From an uncultured Clostridia bacterium (GTDB taxonomy: Bacteria; Bacillota; Clostridia; TANB77; CAG-508), in NCBI GenBank assembly GCA_934130025.1, contig CAKOXG010000036.1, positions 1-10,316 of the forward strand: a stretch of DNA of 10,316 bases, read 5' to 3'. Shown here piece by piece: positions 1-6,610 of the stretch (positions within the stretch are counted from its first letter, which is position 1; each line of letters opens with the position of its first letter). The notes below the pieces were generated by a model. The model made no database searches. It worked only from the letters and a program-made list of their open reading frames with translations, and was not told where the DNA came from. Position numbers and translations under genes: made by a program.

Positions 1-73
1 TTGCGGGGGATAGACTCGAACTACCGACCTTTGGGTTATGAGCCCAACGAGCTGCCAACTGCTCCACCCCGCG
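1..73 (-). tRNA. initiator tRNA-fMet (CAT)
   Basis: Read on the minus strand this folds as a full cloverleaf with anticodon CAT. Three features mark it as the initiator and not the elongator: the first base C faces A at position 72, so the acceptor stem does not close; the anticodon stem carries three consecutive G:C pairs next to the loop (GGG/CCC); and the acceptor arm begins CGCGGGG, as in other bacterial initiators. The T loop reads TTCGAGT. The discriminator A is base 1 of the window, so whether CCA is encoded cannot be seen. It has its own strong promoter and lies downstream of comEA on the same strand. Confidence 0.97.
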
Positions 74-89
74 ATAACTGATACTTTGT

Positions 90-119
90 ATTATACATCG
101 TATCATTATGTGTTGTCAA
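90..119 (-). promoter_or_regulatory. sigma-A promoter of tRNA-fMet
   Basis: On the minus strand a perfect TTGACA (114-119) is separated by 18 bases from a perfect TATAAT (90-95). The predicted transcription start is about 10 bases before the tRNA 5' end at 73. A full-consensus promoter suits a stable RNA gene and makes the tRNA independent of comEA transcription. Confidence 0.88.
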
Positions 120-205
120 TAGCTTTTGATATTTTTATTTCAAATATTCTATATTTTTCTAAATATAATTTACTTTTTTAATTGACCAAATATTCTATGC
201 AATAT

Positions 206-853
206 CTATTTTACTCTTATTTCTTCTTTCATATTATTATATTTGCTATCTCCTATGCCAGGTATTTTTTTTATATCTTCTATTGTTTTGAATCTACCAT
301 TTTGGTTTCTGTATTCTATTATTTTTTTAGCTGTGGATTCTCCAATTCCTGTAATTTTCATTAATTCATCTTCTCCTGCCGTATTTATATTTATTTTTTC
401 ATTTTTAGAATTATTTTGGTCTGTACCAGCCTGGCTTATATTTGTTCCTCCTCCTTTTTCTATGTAATTTTTATTTTCATCTTTTGTTTCTTGTTTGTTT
501 GGCACATAAATCTTTTCTCCATCATTTAACATATATGCAAGATTAAGGCTATTTAAATCTGCATCATCTGTTTCTCCTCCCGCTGCTTCTATTGCATCAA
601 CAACTCTTGCTCCTTCTTTTAGCACTACTACCCCAGGATATTTTACTTCTCCTATTATATGCACTGTAATATTTTCTTCTATTGCAATATCTTCTTGCGC
701 TATGTTTTCCGTTATTTCTTCTTCATTTTGATAAATATCAAGCTCATTATTATTTTCATTAGTAAATTTAATATAATAGAGTCCTATTGTTGTAACAATA
801 ACAATTCCTATTATTGCTATTATTATTTTGGTTTTTACGCTTAGATCCTTCAT
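206..853 (-). CDS. comEA: ComEA, DNA-uptake receptor protein
   Basis: Membrane-anchored double-stranded DNA binding protein of the competence uptake machinery, which in Gram-positive bacteria passes DNA to the ComEC channel. The 215 residues show, in order: a short cytoplasmic start; one membrane segment (about 8-28); an acidic linker; an SLBB domain (about 62-118, with VHIIGEVKYPGVV and a DGEKIYVP end); a polar Asn/Lys/Gly linker; and a C-terminal helix-hairpin-helix pair (about 153-215) with the INTA motif, GIGESTAKKI and a second PGIGDSK hairpin. Length and domain order match Bacillus ComEA. The ATG start has an AAGAAGG site (860-866) six bases upstream; the stop is TAG. comEB/comEC are not adjacent: the next gene downstream is the tRNA and the next upstream is divergent. 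No clear terminator follows it. SLBB plus C-terminal HhH makes the identification firm; whether the cell is naturally competent is not shown. Confidence 0.93.
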   Translation of the reverse strand: MKDLSVKTKIIIAIIGIVIVTTIGLYYIKFTNENNNELDIYQNEEEITENIAQEDIAIEENITVHIIGEVKYPGVVVLKEGARVVDAIEAAGGETDDADLNSLNLAYMLNDGEKIYVPNKQETKDENKNYIEKGGGTNISQAGTDQNNSKNEKININTAGEDELMKITGIGESTAKKIIEYRNQNGRFKTIEDIKKIPGIGDSKYNNMKEEIRVK

Positions 854-870
854 TTTATGCCTTCTTTCTA

Positions 871-899
871 TTGAATTTTTTTAATTTTTACTGTATTAT
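871..899 (+). promoter_or_regulatory. candidate promoter of the carboxypeptidase gene
   Basis: TTGAAT (871-876), a 17-base spacer and TATTAT (894-899) precede the AAGGAG site at 916-921. The transcript would start near 906, giving a leader of roughly 20 bases. On the other strand a TATAAT (895-900) overlaps this -10 and could serve comEA, although its -35 position (918-923) is poor. Confidence 0.6.
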
Positions 900-927
900 A
901 TACATACATTTTACTAAGGAGTATTTA

Positions 928-2292
928 ATGAATTTTTTGAATAATTTTTTTAAAAGATGTTTTATTTTAATTACTTTACTTACATTTAATTTTATAGTAT
1001 TTCCAACCAATTCTTTTGCTAAGGCGGCTGTACCTTCAGTTTATGCTCCAGCGTGTATTCTAATGGATTTAGGCTCTGGCAATGTTTTGTACAATAAAAA
1101 TGCAAATGAAAAAATGTATCCTGCAAGTACTACAAAAATTATGACTGCCATTTTGACTCTCGAAAACTGCAAATTGTCAGATACTGCTAAAGCCAGCCAT
1201 AATGCTATTTTTTCTATTCCAAGTGGTTACTCTATTGCAAGTATAAAGGAAGGTGAAACCTTAACTATTGAGCAACTTTTAAACGTTTTGCTTATTCCTT
1301 CTGCAAATGATGCTGCTGTGGTATTAGCTGAACATATTGCAGGATCAGTTGAAAATTTTGCAAATATGATGAACCAAAAGGCTTTGGAACTAGGTTGCAA
1401 GAATACACATTTTGTAAATCCTAATGGAATTCATTCTGAAGACCATTATTCCACAGCTTACGATTTAGCTCTTATGGGAAAATATGCTATGACTTTTCCT
1501 GAATTTAGACAAATAGTCTCAAAAACATCTTATGCTTTACCTGCCACTGATGTATACCCTGCTTCTGATCGTTTATTTAATACTACTAATGAATTGATTA
1601 GAAAGAACTATTCTACTTCGGCTAGAAACTATTATTATGAATTTGCTACTGGAGGAAAAACTGGTTACACGGATGCTGCCAAAAGCTGCATTGTTGCAAT
1701 GGCAACTAAAGGAGACATTTCCCTCTTAACCGTTGTTTTACATGATGAAACAACAGAAGATGGATTAAGCCAGAGGCCTATTGATTGTAAAACTCTTTTT
1801 GAATATGGGTTTAATAATTACTCTGTAAAGACTCTTTTTTCTAAAGGCTCTACAGTAAAAAGCATTGAAGTTGTAAAAGGCTCTAGCGAGACAAAAAATT
1901 TAGATTTAGTTTGCAGTTCTGATGTTACTGCCCTTGTTTCTAATGATACGGATGTAGAAGGTATTCCTATGGATATTACATTATCAGATGGAATTACAGC
2001 ACCAATTGCAGAGGGTACAAATTTAGGAACAGTAAGCTACACAATTGATGGTGTAACATATTCTTCTGATTTACTTGCAAGCCACAATGTATACAAATCT
2101 AATTTTGTTAAGGTTTCTCTTGAAATAATTTTATTAATGCTAGCTCTTTTTATATTTGGAAAAATCATTCATGTGTTTGATTCTAGTAAAAAGAATAAAA
2201 AAATTAAAAAACAGCGAAAATCTACAAAAGTTAAGAATAGAAAGAAAAAATCTAGTTCTACTTATCCAGAAGGTTTTTACCCTCATTATTAG
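928..2292 (+). CDS. D-alanyl-D-alanine carboxypeptidase (peptidase S11, PBP5-type)
   Basis: Secreted, membrane-anchored serine enzyme that removes the terminal D-Ala from peptidoglycan pentapeptides and so limits cross-linking. All three penicillin-binding motifs are present: S67-TT-K70 (active-site Ser and Lys), S125-A-N127 and K244-T-G246. A signal peptide covers about residues 1-33 with a likely cut after AKA. The catalytic domain runs to about residue 285 and is followed by the beta-rich C-terminal domain typical of DacF/PBP5 (about 300-385). A hydrophobic segment (about 395-415) comes next, then a tail with about 14 Lys/Arg in 24 residues (419-442). Most relatives end in a short amphipathic anchor, so the membrane helix plus basic tail is an addition of about 60 residues. 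ATG 928 is chosen because AAGGAG (916-921) lies six bases upstream; an upstream in-frame ATG at 814 would add 38 residues ahead of the signal peptide and overlap comEA. Likely a DacF relative, but paralogues cannot be told apart here. Confidence 0.94.
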   Translation: MNFLNNFFKRCFILITLLTFNFIVFPTNSFAKAAVPSVYAPACILMDLGSGNVLYNKNANEKMYPASTTKIMTAILTLENCKLSDTAKASHNAIFSIPSGYSIASIKEGETLTIEQLLNVLLIPSANDAAVVLAEHIAGSVENFANMMNQKALELGCKNTHFVNPNGIHSEDHYSTAYDLALMGKYAMTFPEFRQIVSKTSYALPATDVYPASDRLFNTTNELIRKNYSTSARNYYYEFATGGKTGYTDAAKSCIVAMATKGDISLLTVVLHDETTEDGLSQRPIDCKTLFEYGFNNYSVKTLFSKGSTVKSIEVVKGSSETKNLDLVCSSDVTALVSNDTDVEGIPMDITLSDGITAPIAEGTNLGTVSYTIDGVTYSSDLLASHNVYKSNFVKVSLEIILLMLALFIFGKIIHVFDSSKKNKKIKKQRKSTKVKNRKKKSSSTYPEGFYPHY

Positions 2293-2305
2293 TATATTTA
2301 TGCAG

Positions 2306-2344
2306 AAAAACAGGGATTAATTTTATATTTTAATCCCTGTTTTT
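2306..2344. terminator. bidirectional intrinsic terminator
   Basis: A ten-base stem (CAGGGATTAA, 2311-2320, with TTAATCCCTG, 2330-2339) has a nine-base loop and is flanked by AAAAA (2306-2310) and TTTTT (2340-2344). It therefore ends in a U-run in both directions. It sits between the convergent carboxypeptidase (stop at 2292) and LCP gene (stop codon 2345-2347) and can end both transcripts. Confidence 0.9.
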
Positions 2345-3487
2345 TTATTTTTTACTTGTTGTATTGTTGATAATATTATTTGTTTTTTTACCTTCTGCCG
2401 GTGTTTTCTTCTCTTCCGGAAATAGGTCTTCTACCATTTCCTTAGTTTTTTGTGAATTTGCAATATATAATGATACTCCATTGCACATTTCTACATCCCC
2501 AGGTACCATTCCAGTTCTTATATTGTCTGCATTAAACTTTACTGCATATGGAACATATGCTTTTAATGTTGAAATATCTATATTAGTTGTCACATTATTT
2601 ATCATTACATCCATTATTTGTTTAATTTTAAATATATTTTGTGGCTTAAGTGTTTGTTTTAATGTTGCCTGGATAAATTCTCTCTGTGTCTTCATTCTTC
2701 CCAAATCTTGTTGTCCATAAGAGCTTGGATATGTTGACCCATCATTATTGTGCCTAAATCTTAATAATTGTTCTGCCTTGGCACCATCAATTAATTGTTC
2801 CCCTGCTTTTAAGTCTATATATAAATTTTGTTCTGTATCCTCTGTATAGTACATATCTATTGGCACATTAAATGTCACTCCACCAATTGCATCAACTAAT
2901 TTTATTAGTGCTTTCGTATCAATTATTACATAGTTTTTCAGGTTCATTCCAGTAAGGTCATTTATCCTATCTATTGCTTCTGGAATATTCGTTCCACTTC
3001 TAAATACTGTATTTATTTTATAGCTTGCTAAATAATTTTGTGTTGCAGTTTTTCTATTTTTTCTTCCAACATATGTATCCCTTGGAATTGACATTAATGA
3101 TGCTGTTTGTTCCTTTGGATTATATGATGCAATCATTATAGTATCTGCAAGTTTATAATCATCAACTCCGCTCTCTCCCATTATTAAGATTTGTATTGGC
3201 TCTAAATCTTCTAATTTAGTTGTATCTTCTCCCAATAATGTAGCTAAAGTTCCAGATAAACCTCCACCATTTTTTTGTATTTTTTGTGCAAGCATTCCTA
3301 TGGCAACTATTATTCCAAGGATTAAAATTGAAACCACAATTCTTTTAGCTTTTCTTACACCTTTAGTTTTTTTCTTTTCTTTTATTTTCTTTGGTTGTTT
3401 ATCGTTTTTAGTTATTTTTTTTGCCTTTTCCTCAACCTTTGCATGTTTTGCATGCGTGCCATCTTTAGCAGATTTATTTTTTCCCAA
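2345..3487 (-). CDS. LCP family (LytR-CpsA-Psr) phosphotransferase
   Basis: Member of the family that transfers undecaprenyl-pyrophosphate-linked glycopolymers (teichoic acid or capsule-type chains) onto peptidoglycan on the outer face of the membrane. It has a very basic cytoplasmic N-terminus (1-49, about 20 Lys/Arg), one membrane helix (about 49-67) and an extracellular LCP domain (about 97-315). Recognisable landmarks are LADTIM (113-118), SIPRDT (133-138, with R136), INTVF, LRFRHN (R243, R245) and D261-LG-R264 followed by TQRE. The family binds the lipid pyrophosphate through conserved Asp and Arg residues of these motifs. The start is TTG: a TAG stop directly precedes it in frame, AGGAG (3496-3500) lies eight bases upstream, and the first internal ATG would lie inside the membrane helix. 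The polymer it transfers is not identifiable, since no glycopolymer genes are in the window. Confidence 0.93.
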   Translation of the reverse strand: MGKNKSAKDGTHAKHAKVEEKAKKITKNDKQPKKIKEKKKTKGVRKAKRIVVSILILGIIVAIGMLAQKIQKNGGGLSGTLATLLGEDTTKLEDLEPIQILIMGESGVDDYKLADTIMIASYNPKEQTASLMSIPRDTYVGRKNRKTATQNYLASYKINTVFRSGTNIPEAIDRINDLTGMNLKNYVIIDTKALIKLVDAIGGVTFNVPIDMYYTEDTEQNLYIDLKAGEQLIDGAKAEQLLRFRHNNDGSTYPSSYGQQDLGRMKTQREFIQATLKQTLKPQNIFKIKQIMDVMINNVTTNIDISTLKAYVPYAVKFNADNIRTGMVPGDVEMCNGVSLYIANSQKTKEMVEDLFPEEKKTPAEGKKTNNIINNTTSKK

Positions 3488-3518
3488 CTATCTCACTCCT
3501 ATATGAATTAATGCTTAC

Positions 3519-3547
3519 AGTATATCAAATTTTTCGTTAAATATCAA
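3519..3547 (-). promoter_or_regulatory. promoter of the LCP gene (extended -10)
   Basis: On the minus strand TTGATA (3542-3547), a 17-base spacer and TATACT (3519-3524) preceded by TGA (extended -10) fit sigma-A. The start site near 3512 leaves a leader of about 25 bases before the TTG codon. The LCP gene can therefore be expressed apart from the upstream cvpA-like gene. A small inverted repeat (3536-3542 / 3552-3558) brackets the -35. Confidence 0.7.
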
Positions 3548-3563
3548 TATAATTTAACTCTTT

Positions 3564-4214
3564 TTAGAATAATATATTTAATATTAAATTATTATTGTAT
3601 AGCATGCTTCCTATGCTTGATTTCAATATTCCCTCAACTATTACATTTTCTGGTTGAACTACCGCAAATAAAGATATTATTGCAAGTATTACATATACTA
3701 TTGCAATTCCTTCAATTGCACCATATGCAATTCCACCTATTTTATCCACTTGCTTTAATATTGGCAAATTAGTTACCTGGTTTACAAATATTCCAATTAT
3801 AAACAAGATAAATCTAGCAATTATATAAATTCCTAATCCAGAACCAATATTTATTATTGTGTTTGAAATATTTTTTGATGTGTTTTCTACAATTTGGTTT
3901 CTTGCCTCATTTGTTGCATTTTTTATTTCCTTGTTTATATTTTCTACAATATTATTAGGCATTTCTGTTTTCCCTGCCTCACTACTATTTTCCTCGCTTC
4001 CAAATGTAGCAATTATTGCCTGCTCAATATTTTCATCAATTTGTGTATTTTTTATAATAGCATTTGAGACTGGTCTGTATAATGCTACTGCAACAATTAA
4101 AGCAATTGCAAAAGAAAGTAGCTTAATTAAGCTGCCTGCAAGTCCCTTTTTTAATCCAACCCCTATAAATAATAAAATTATACCAATTATTATTAAATCA
4201 ACTATAATTCCCAT
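3564..4214 (-). CDS. CvpA family membrane protein
   Basis: Integral membrane protein of the CvpA (colicin V production) family, widespread in bacteria and of unclear biochemical role. Its 216 residues contain four hydrophobic segments (about 3-20, 31-47, 122-145, 160-186). Between segments 2 and 3 lies a polar, Asn/Glu-rich stretch (about 52-120). The family signs are an early aspartate (D6), the G..KG turn (20-24, GLKKG) and the LPILKQVDKIGGIAYGAIEG block (150-169). The ATG has an AAGGGGG-type site eight bases upstream. It begins 18 bases after the DUF5711-like gene, so the two are very probably co-transcribed; LCP follows after 76 bases and has its own promoter. Family assignment is good; function is unknown. 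Confidence 0.85.
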   Translation of the reverse strand: MGIIVDLIIIGIILLFIGVGLKKGLAGSLIKLLSFAIALIVAVALYRPVSNAIIKNTQIDENIEQAIIATFGSEENSSEAGKTEMPNNIVENINKEIKNATNEARNQIVENTSKNISNTIINIGSGLGIYIIARFILFIIGIFVNQVTNLPILKQVDKIGGIAYGAIEGIAIVYVILAIISLFAVVQPENVIVEGILKSSIGSMLYNNNLILNILF

Positions 4215-4232
4215 TGTATTTTCCCCCTTATA

Positions 4233-5402
4233 TTATAGCTTTATTATTTCTATTTTATTTCTATAAACCAAACCAGCAATTTCATTTGATAGCACAATTT
4301 TTCTTATTTCCTGGTTAGAATTATACTTTTTTATTAGCCATCCATTGTTTGCAACAAAATGAACCTCCGAACCCAAGTTTAGTGCTATTTTATTTTCTAC
4401 ACTGTACAATTCTTTTACAACACCATAAAATTTATATGTATTTTCCTTTTTGTTGGCTGTATTTATTATTTTTAATGTTGTTTGCGTGTTTAATATTCCT
4501 GTACTTTCTTCTATATTTTTTATCACAACATTGTTTAAATTAATGCTATAAAATGTAATTTTTTCGTTTTTTGTGTCTATATCCGCAATCTTTGTACTTT
4601 GTCCATCTTTTATTTTGCAAATTGAATCGTCAAACATACAAATCAAATCAGTTTTATTCTGATACTTTACACTTATTGCAAGGCTATTTTGTGGGGCTTG
4701 ATAGTTTCCTACCACAGCATCATTTGGGGTTTCTTTTGCTTTATTTATGTCTATTGTCTTTATGTTTGATTGAATAAGAGTTCCGCTTGTATTTATTTCA
4801 GCATAGCTTAAATATCTATTATCTTCTGAAATTGCAGCATCTTCCACTAATGTATTTGCTAAATATGTTTTAAATATTTCATTGCCCTCTTCGTCTAGAA
4901 CAATAATTACAGATTTATAGAGTGTCCCTGTTAATATTATGGCTGCATATCCATTTGAATTTACCGACATTCTGGATATATTTCCCTCAAATTCCTTTTC
5001 CCATTTTAAATTATTGTCTGTTATAAAATATGCTTTTGAAGAATTATTTTCCGCGATAATTACGTTTTTTCCTTTTGTTGTTATTAATGGTGTTGTTATT
5101 TTTATTTCTTGTTCATTTTCCTTTTTGCCAGATGTATTGTATGTTGTTAATACATTTTCTTTAAGTACTGCTATGTATTTATAATATGCAAATACAGTTG
5201 ACTTATCATAATCATCTAGCTCTATTGTTTTTAGCGATGTATCACTTAAATCCTTTTTTAGTATATTTTCATCAGCATAGTTTCTAAAACTCTCATTATT
5301 AGAATATATAATATATACTATAATTATTGCTATGATTATCGCTACCAACAACATTATCCCCGTAATTTTCATCTTGTTAAGCTTTGGTTCTTTATTCTCC
5401 AT
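4233..5402 (-). CDS. DUF5711-like single-pass membrane protein with beta-propeller-like exterior
   Basis: No enzyme motif is visible. The 389 residues have a short charged cytoplasmic N-terminus, one membrane helix (about 12-33) and a long exterior region made of short beta-strands in repeats resembling WD40/PQQ blades, for example NLKWEKEFEGNISRMSVNSNG, GYAAIILTG and IIVLDEEGNEIFKTYL. This pattern and the gene order with a CvpA-family gene fit what I recall of clostridial DUF5711 proteins, but I cannot confirm that by search. It heads the operon: an extended -10 promoter lies 44-72 bases upstream, and the stop is 18 bases before the cvpA-like gene. The site GGA (5415-5417) is 12 bases from the ATG, a rather long spacing. 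A sensor or scaffold role outside the membrane is possible but not shown. Confidence 0.7.
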   Translation of the reverse strand: MENKEPKLNKMKITGIMLLVAIIIAIIIVYIIYSNNESFRNYADENILKKDLSDTSLKTIELDDYDKSTVFAYYKYIAVLKENVLTTYNTSGKKENEQEIKITTPLITTKGKNVIIAENNSSKAYFITDNNLKWEKEFEGNISRMSVNSNGYAAIILTGTLYKSVIIVLDEEGNEIFKTYLANTLVEDAAISEDNRYLSYAEINTSGTLIQSNIKTIDINKAKETPNDAVVGNYQAPQNSLAISVKYQNKTDLICMFDDSICKIKDGQSTKIADIDTKNEKITFYSINLNNVVIKNIEESTGILNTQTTLKIINTANKKENTYKFYGVVKELYSVENKIALNLGSEVHFVANNGWLIKKYNSNQEIRKIVLSNEIAGLVYRNKIEIIKL

Positions 5403-5445
5403 TATAAAATTTTTTCCTTTCTGTTTTCATGTTGGTTATATATAT

Positions 5446-5474
5446 TTTATATCAGTTTTACTGTAGTTTTTCAA
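5446..5474 (-). promoter_or_regulatory. promoter of the DUF5711-cvpA operon (extended -10)
   Basis: TTGAAA (5469-5474), a 17-base spacer and TATAAA (5446-5451) preceded by TGA lie on the minus strand between the ykvI-like stop (5492) and the next ATG (5402). The leader would be about 37 bases. Confidence 0.72.
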
Positions 5475-5491
5475 TAGTATACATATATTTT

Positions 5492-6523
5492 CTAGCTTTT
5501 GTTTCCATTTTCTTTAAAACAGGTAATCAAAATTATTTGTATTATTCCAATAATTCCAAAAGTTGGATAAAATATGCTTATTAATTTTCCAAATCCCACA
5601 TATGATATTGGAATTGAAAGAATGCACATTATTATTGCAAGTATGCTGTATTGCCTATTGTTTTTTGCATTTTCTAAAACAGCAAATCCTGCTGATATTT
5701 GTGATGTAAATATTGCAACAATTATTGCAATTTTATAAAGTATTTGTTCCATTTTTGTGCAATTTTTTAAAATTGTTAGTATTGGAAATTCGTCATTTGC
5801 TATTCTTACAGGAGATAACAAAAGTATCTTGAAAATACTAAAAATCAATATAAAAATCATTATTCCTATTAATATTGATGATATTTTTTTATTTTCTTTT
5901 ATACTTTTTGACATTAAAATTACTATTGGTATTAATGTTATGCTATTGTAACTTGAATATAATATTGCTCTTGTAAACACTTTAATTATTTCTGCAACTT
6001 CTATATTTCTGTTTATATATAACTTTAACATTTCCTTTAATGGAAAACTTTTTATACTTACCGATATTATTATAATTACCATTACAGGAACAACAACTGT
6101 GTTTAATGATTGTATTCCCTTCATTTTTTTCATAAAAAGAATATATATTATCACTGCATTTATAACTGATGTTATTATTATTGGTATTTTTATCTCCTGA
6201 AAGAAAAATGTGCATATTCCTGCATTCATAACCCAAAAAGATAATGTTAGGAATATATTTATTATATTTTCAATAATCATGGATATTTGCTTATTAACTG
6301 TTATTCTTTTAACAAATTCGCAATTTTTGTTTATATTTAGTTTATTTGAAATTTTTAGTACCTTATATATAATCAAAGCAGTTACCACTGCCGAAACTAT
6401 TGCTCCTAATATTCCATATACACCATATTGAGCAAAAAAAATGTATATTTCTTTTCCTGATGCAAAACCCGCGCCAATAAGTGTTCCTAGAATTACGCAT
6501 AAAAAAATTATAATGTTTTTCAT
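5492..6523 (-). CDS. YkvI family membrane protein (putative transporter)
   Basis: Polytopic membrane protein of the YkvI family (COG3949), thought to be related to amino-acid/sodium symporters of the LeuT fold; its substrate is unknown. About ten hydrophobic segments fill 343 residues. The first carries the family's G-rich signature GTLIGAGFASGKEI (13-26), whose unwound glycines resemble the substrate site of the symporters. I place the start at the second ATG (6523): GGAG (6530-6533) lies six bases upstream of it, whereas the ATG at 6535, four codons earlier, has no Shine-Dalgarno and itself overlaps that GGAG. The gene follows the terminator of the ABC operon, so it is probably transcribed alone. 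Two TATAAT sequences (6540-6545 and 6547-6552, minus strand) lie upstream; the farther one with TTTACC (6569-6574) at 16 bases is the better promoter candidate. Substrate and physiological role cannot be read here. Confidence 0.85.
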   Translation of the reverse strand: MKNIIIFLCVILGTLIGAGFASGKEIYIFFAQYGVYGILGAIVSAVVTALIIYKVLKISNKLNINKNCEFVKRITVNKQISMIIENIINIFLTLSFWVMNAGICTFFFQEIKIPIIITSVINAVIIYILFMKKMKGIQSLNTVVVPVMVIIIISVSIKSFPLKEMLKLYINRNIEVAEIIKVFTRAILYSSYNSITLIPIVILMSKSIKENKKISSILIGIMIFILIFSIFKILLLSPVRIANDEFPILTILKNCTKMEQILYKIAIIVAIFTSQISAGFAVLENAKNNRQYSILAIIMCILSIPISYVGFGKLISIFYPTFGIIGIIQIILITCFKENGNKS

Positions 6524-6562
6524 TCTTCTCTCCATTTTTATTATACATTATAAAATATGCAA

Positions 6563-6602
6563 AAAGCAGGTAAATATGCTTTTGTAGCATTTCACCTGCT
6601 TT
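6563..6602 (-). terminator. intrinsic terminator of the Gld-type ABC operon
   Basis: Outer stem of nine pairs (AAAGCAGGT, 6563-6571, with ACCTGCTTT, 6594-6602), a small internal loop, an inner five-pair stem (6576-6580 with 6586-6590) and a loop TTTGT. Read on the minus strand it starts eight bases after the GldG-like stop codon and ends in TTTTT (6565-6561). Confidence 0.85.
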
Positions 6603-6610
6603 ATTATTTT

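Noticed and set aside
141..198. Direct repeat CAAATATTCTAT at 141-152 and 187-198
   Set aside because: Twelve bases in very AT-rich DNA, 46 bases apart, with no mobile element or attachment-site context beyond the nearby tRNA; probably chance.
1..205. tRNA 3' end as a possible integration site
   Set aside because: No integrase, no repeat of the tRNA 3' end and no foreign gene cluster is seen in the window.
3859..4266. Plus-strand open frame of 135 codons with hydrophobic stretches
   Set aside because: Antisense shadow of the CvpA-family gene; no ribosome site and no recognisable family.
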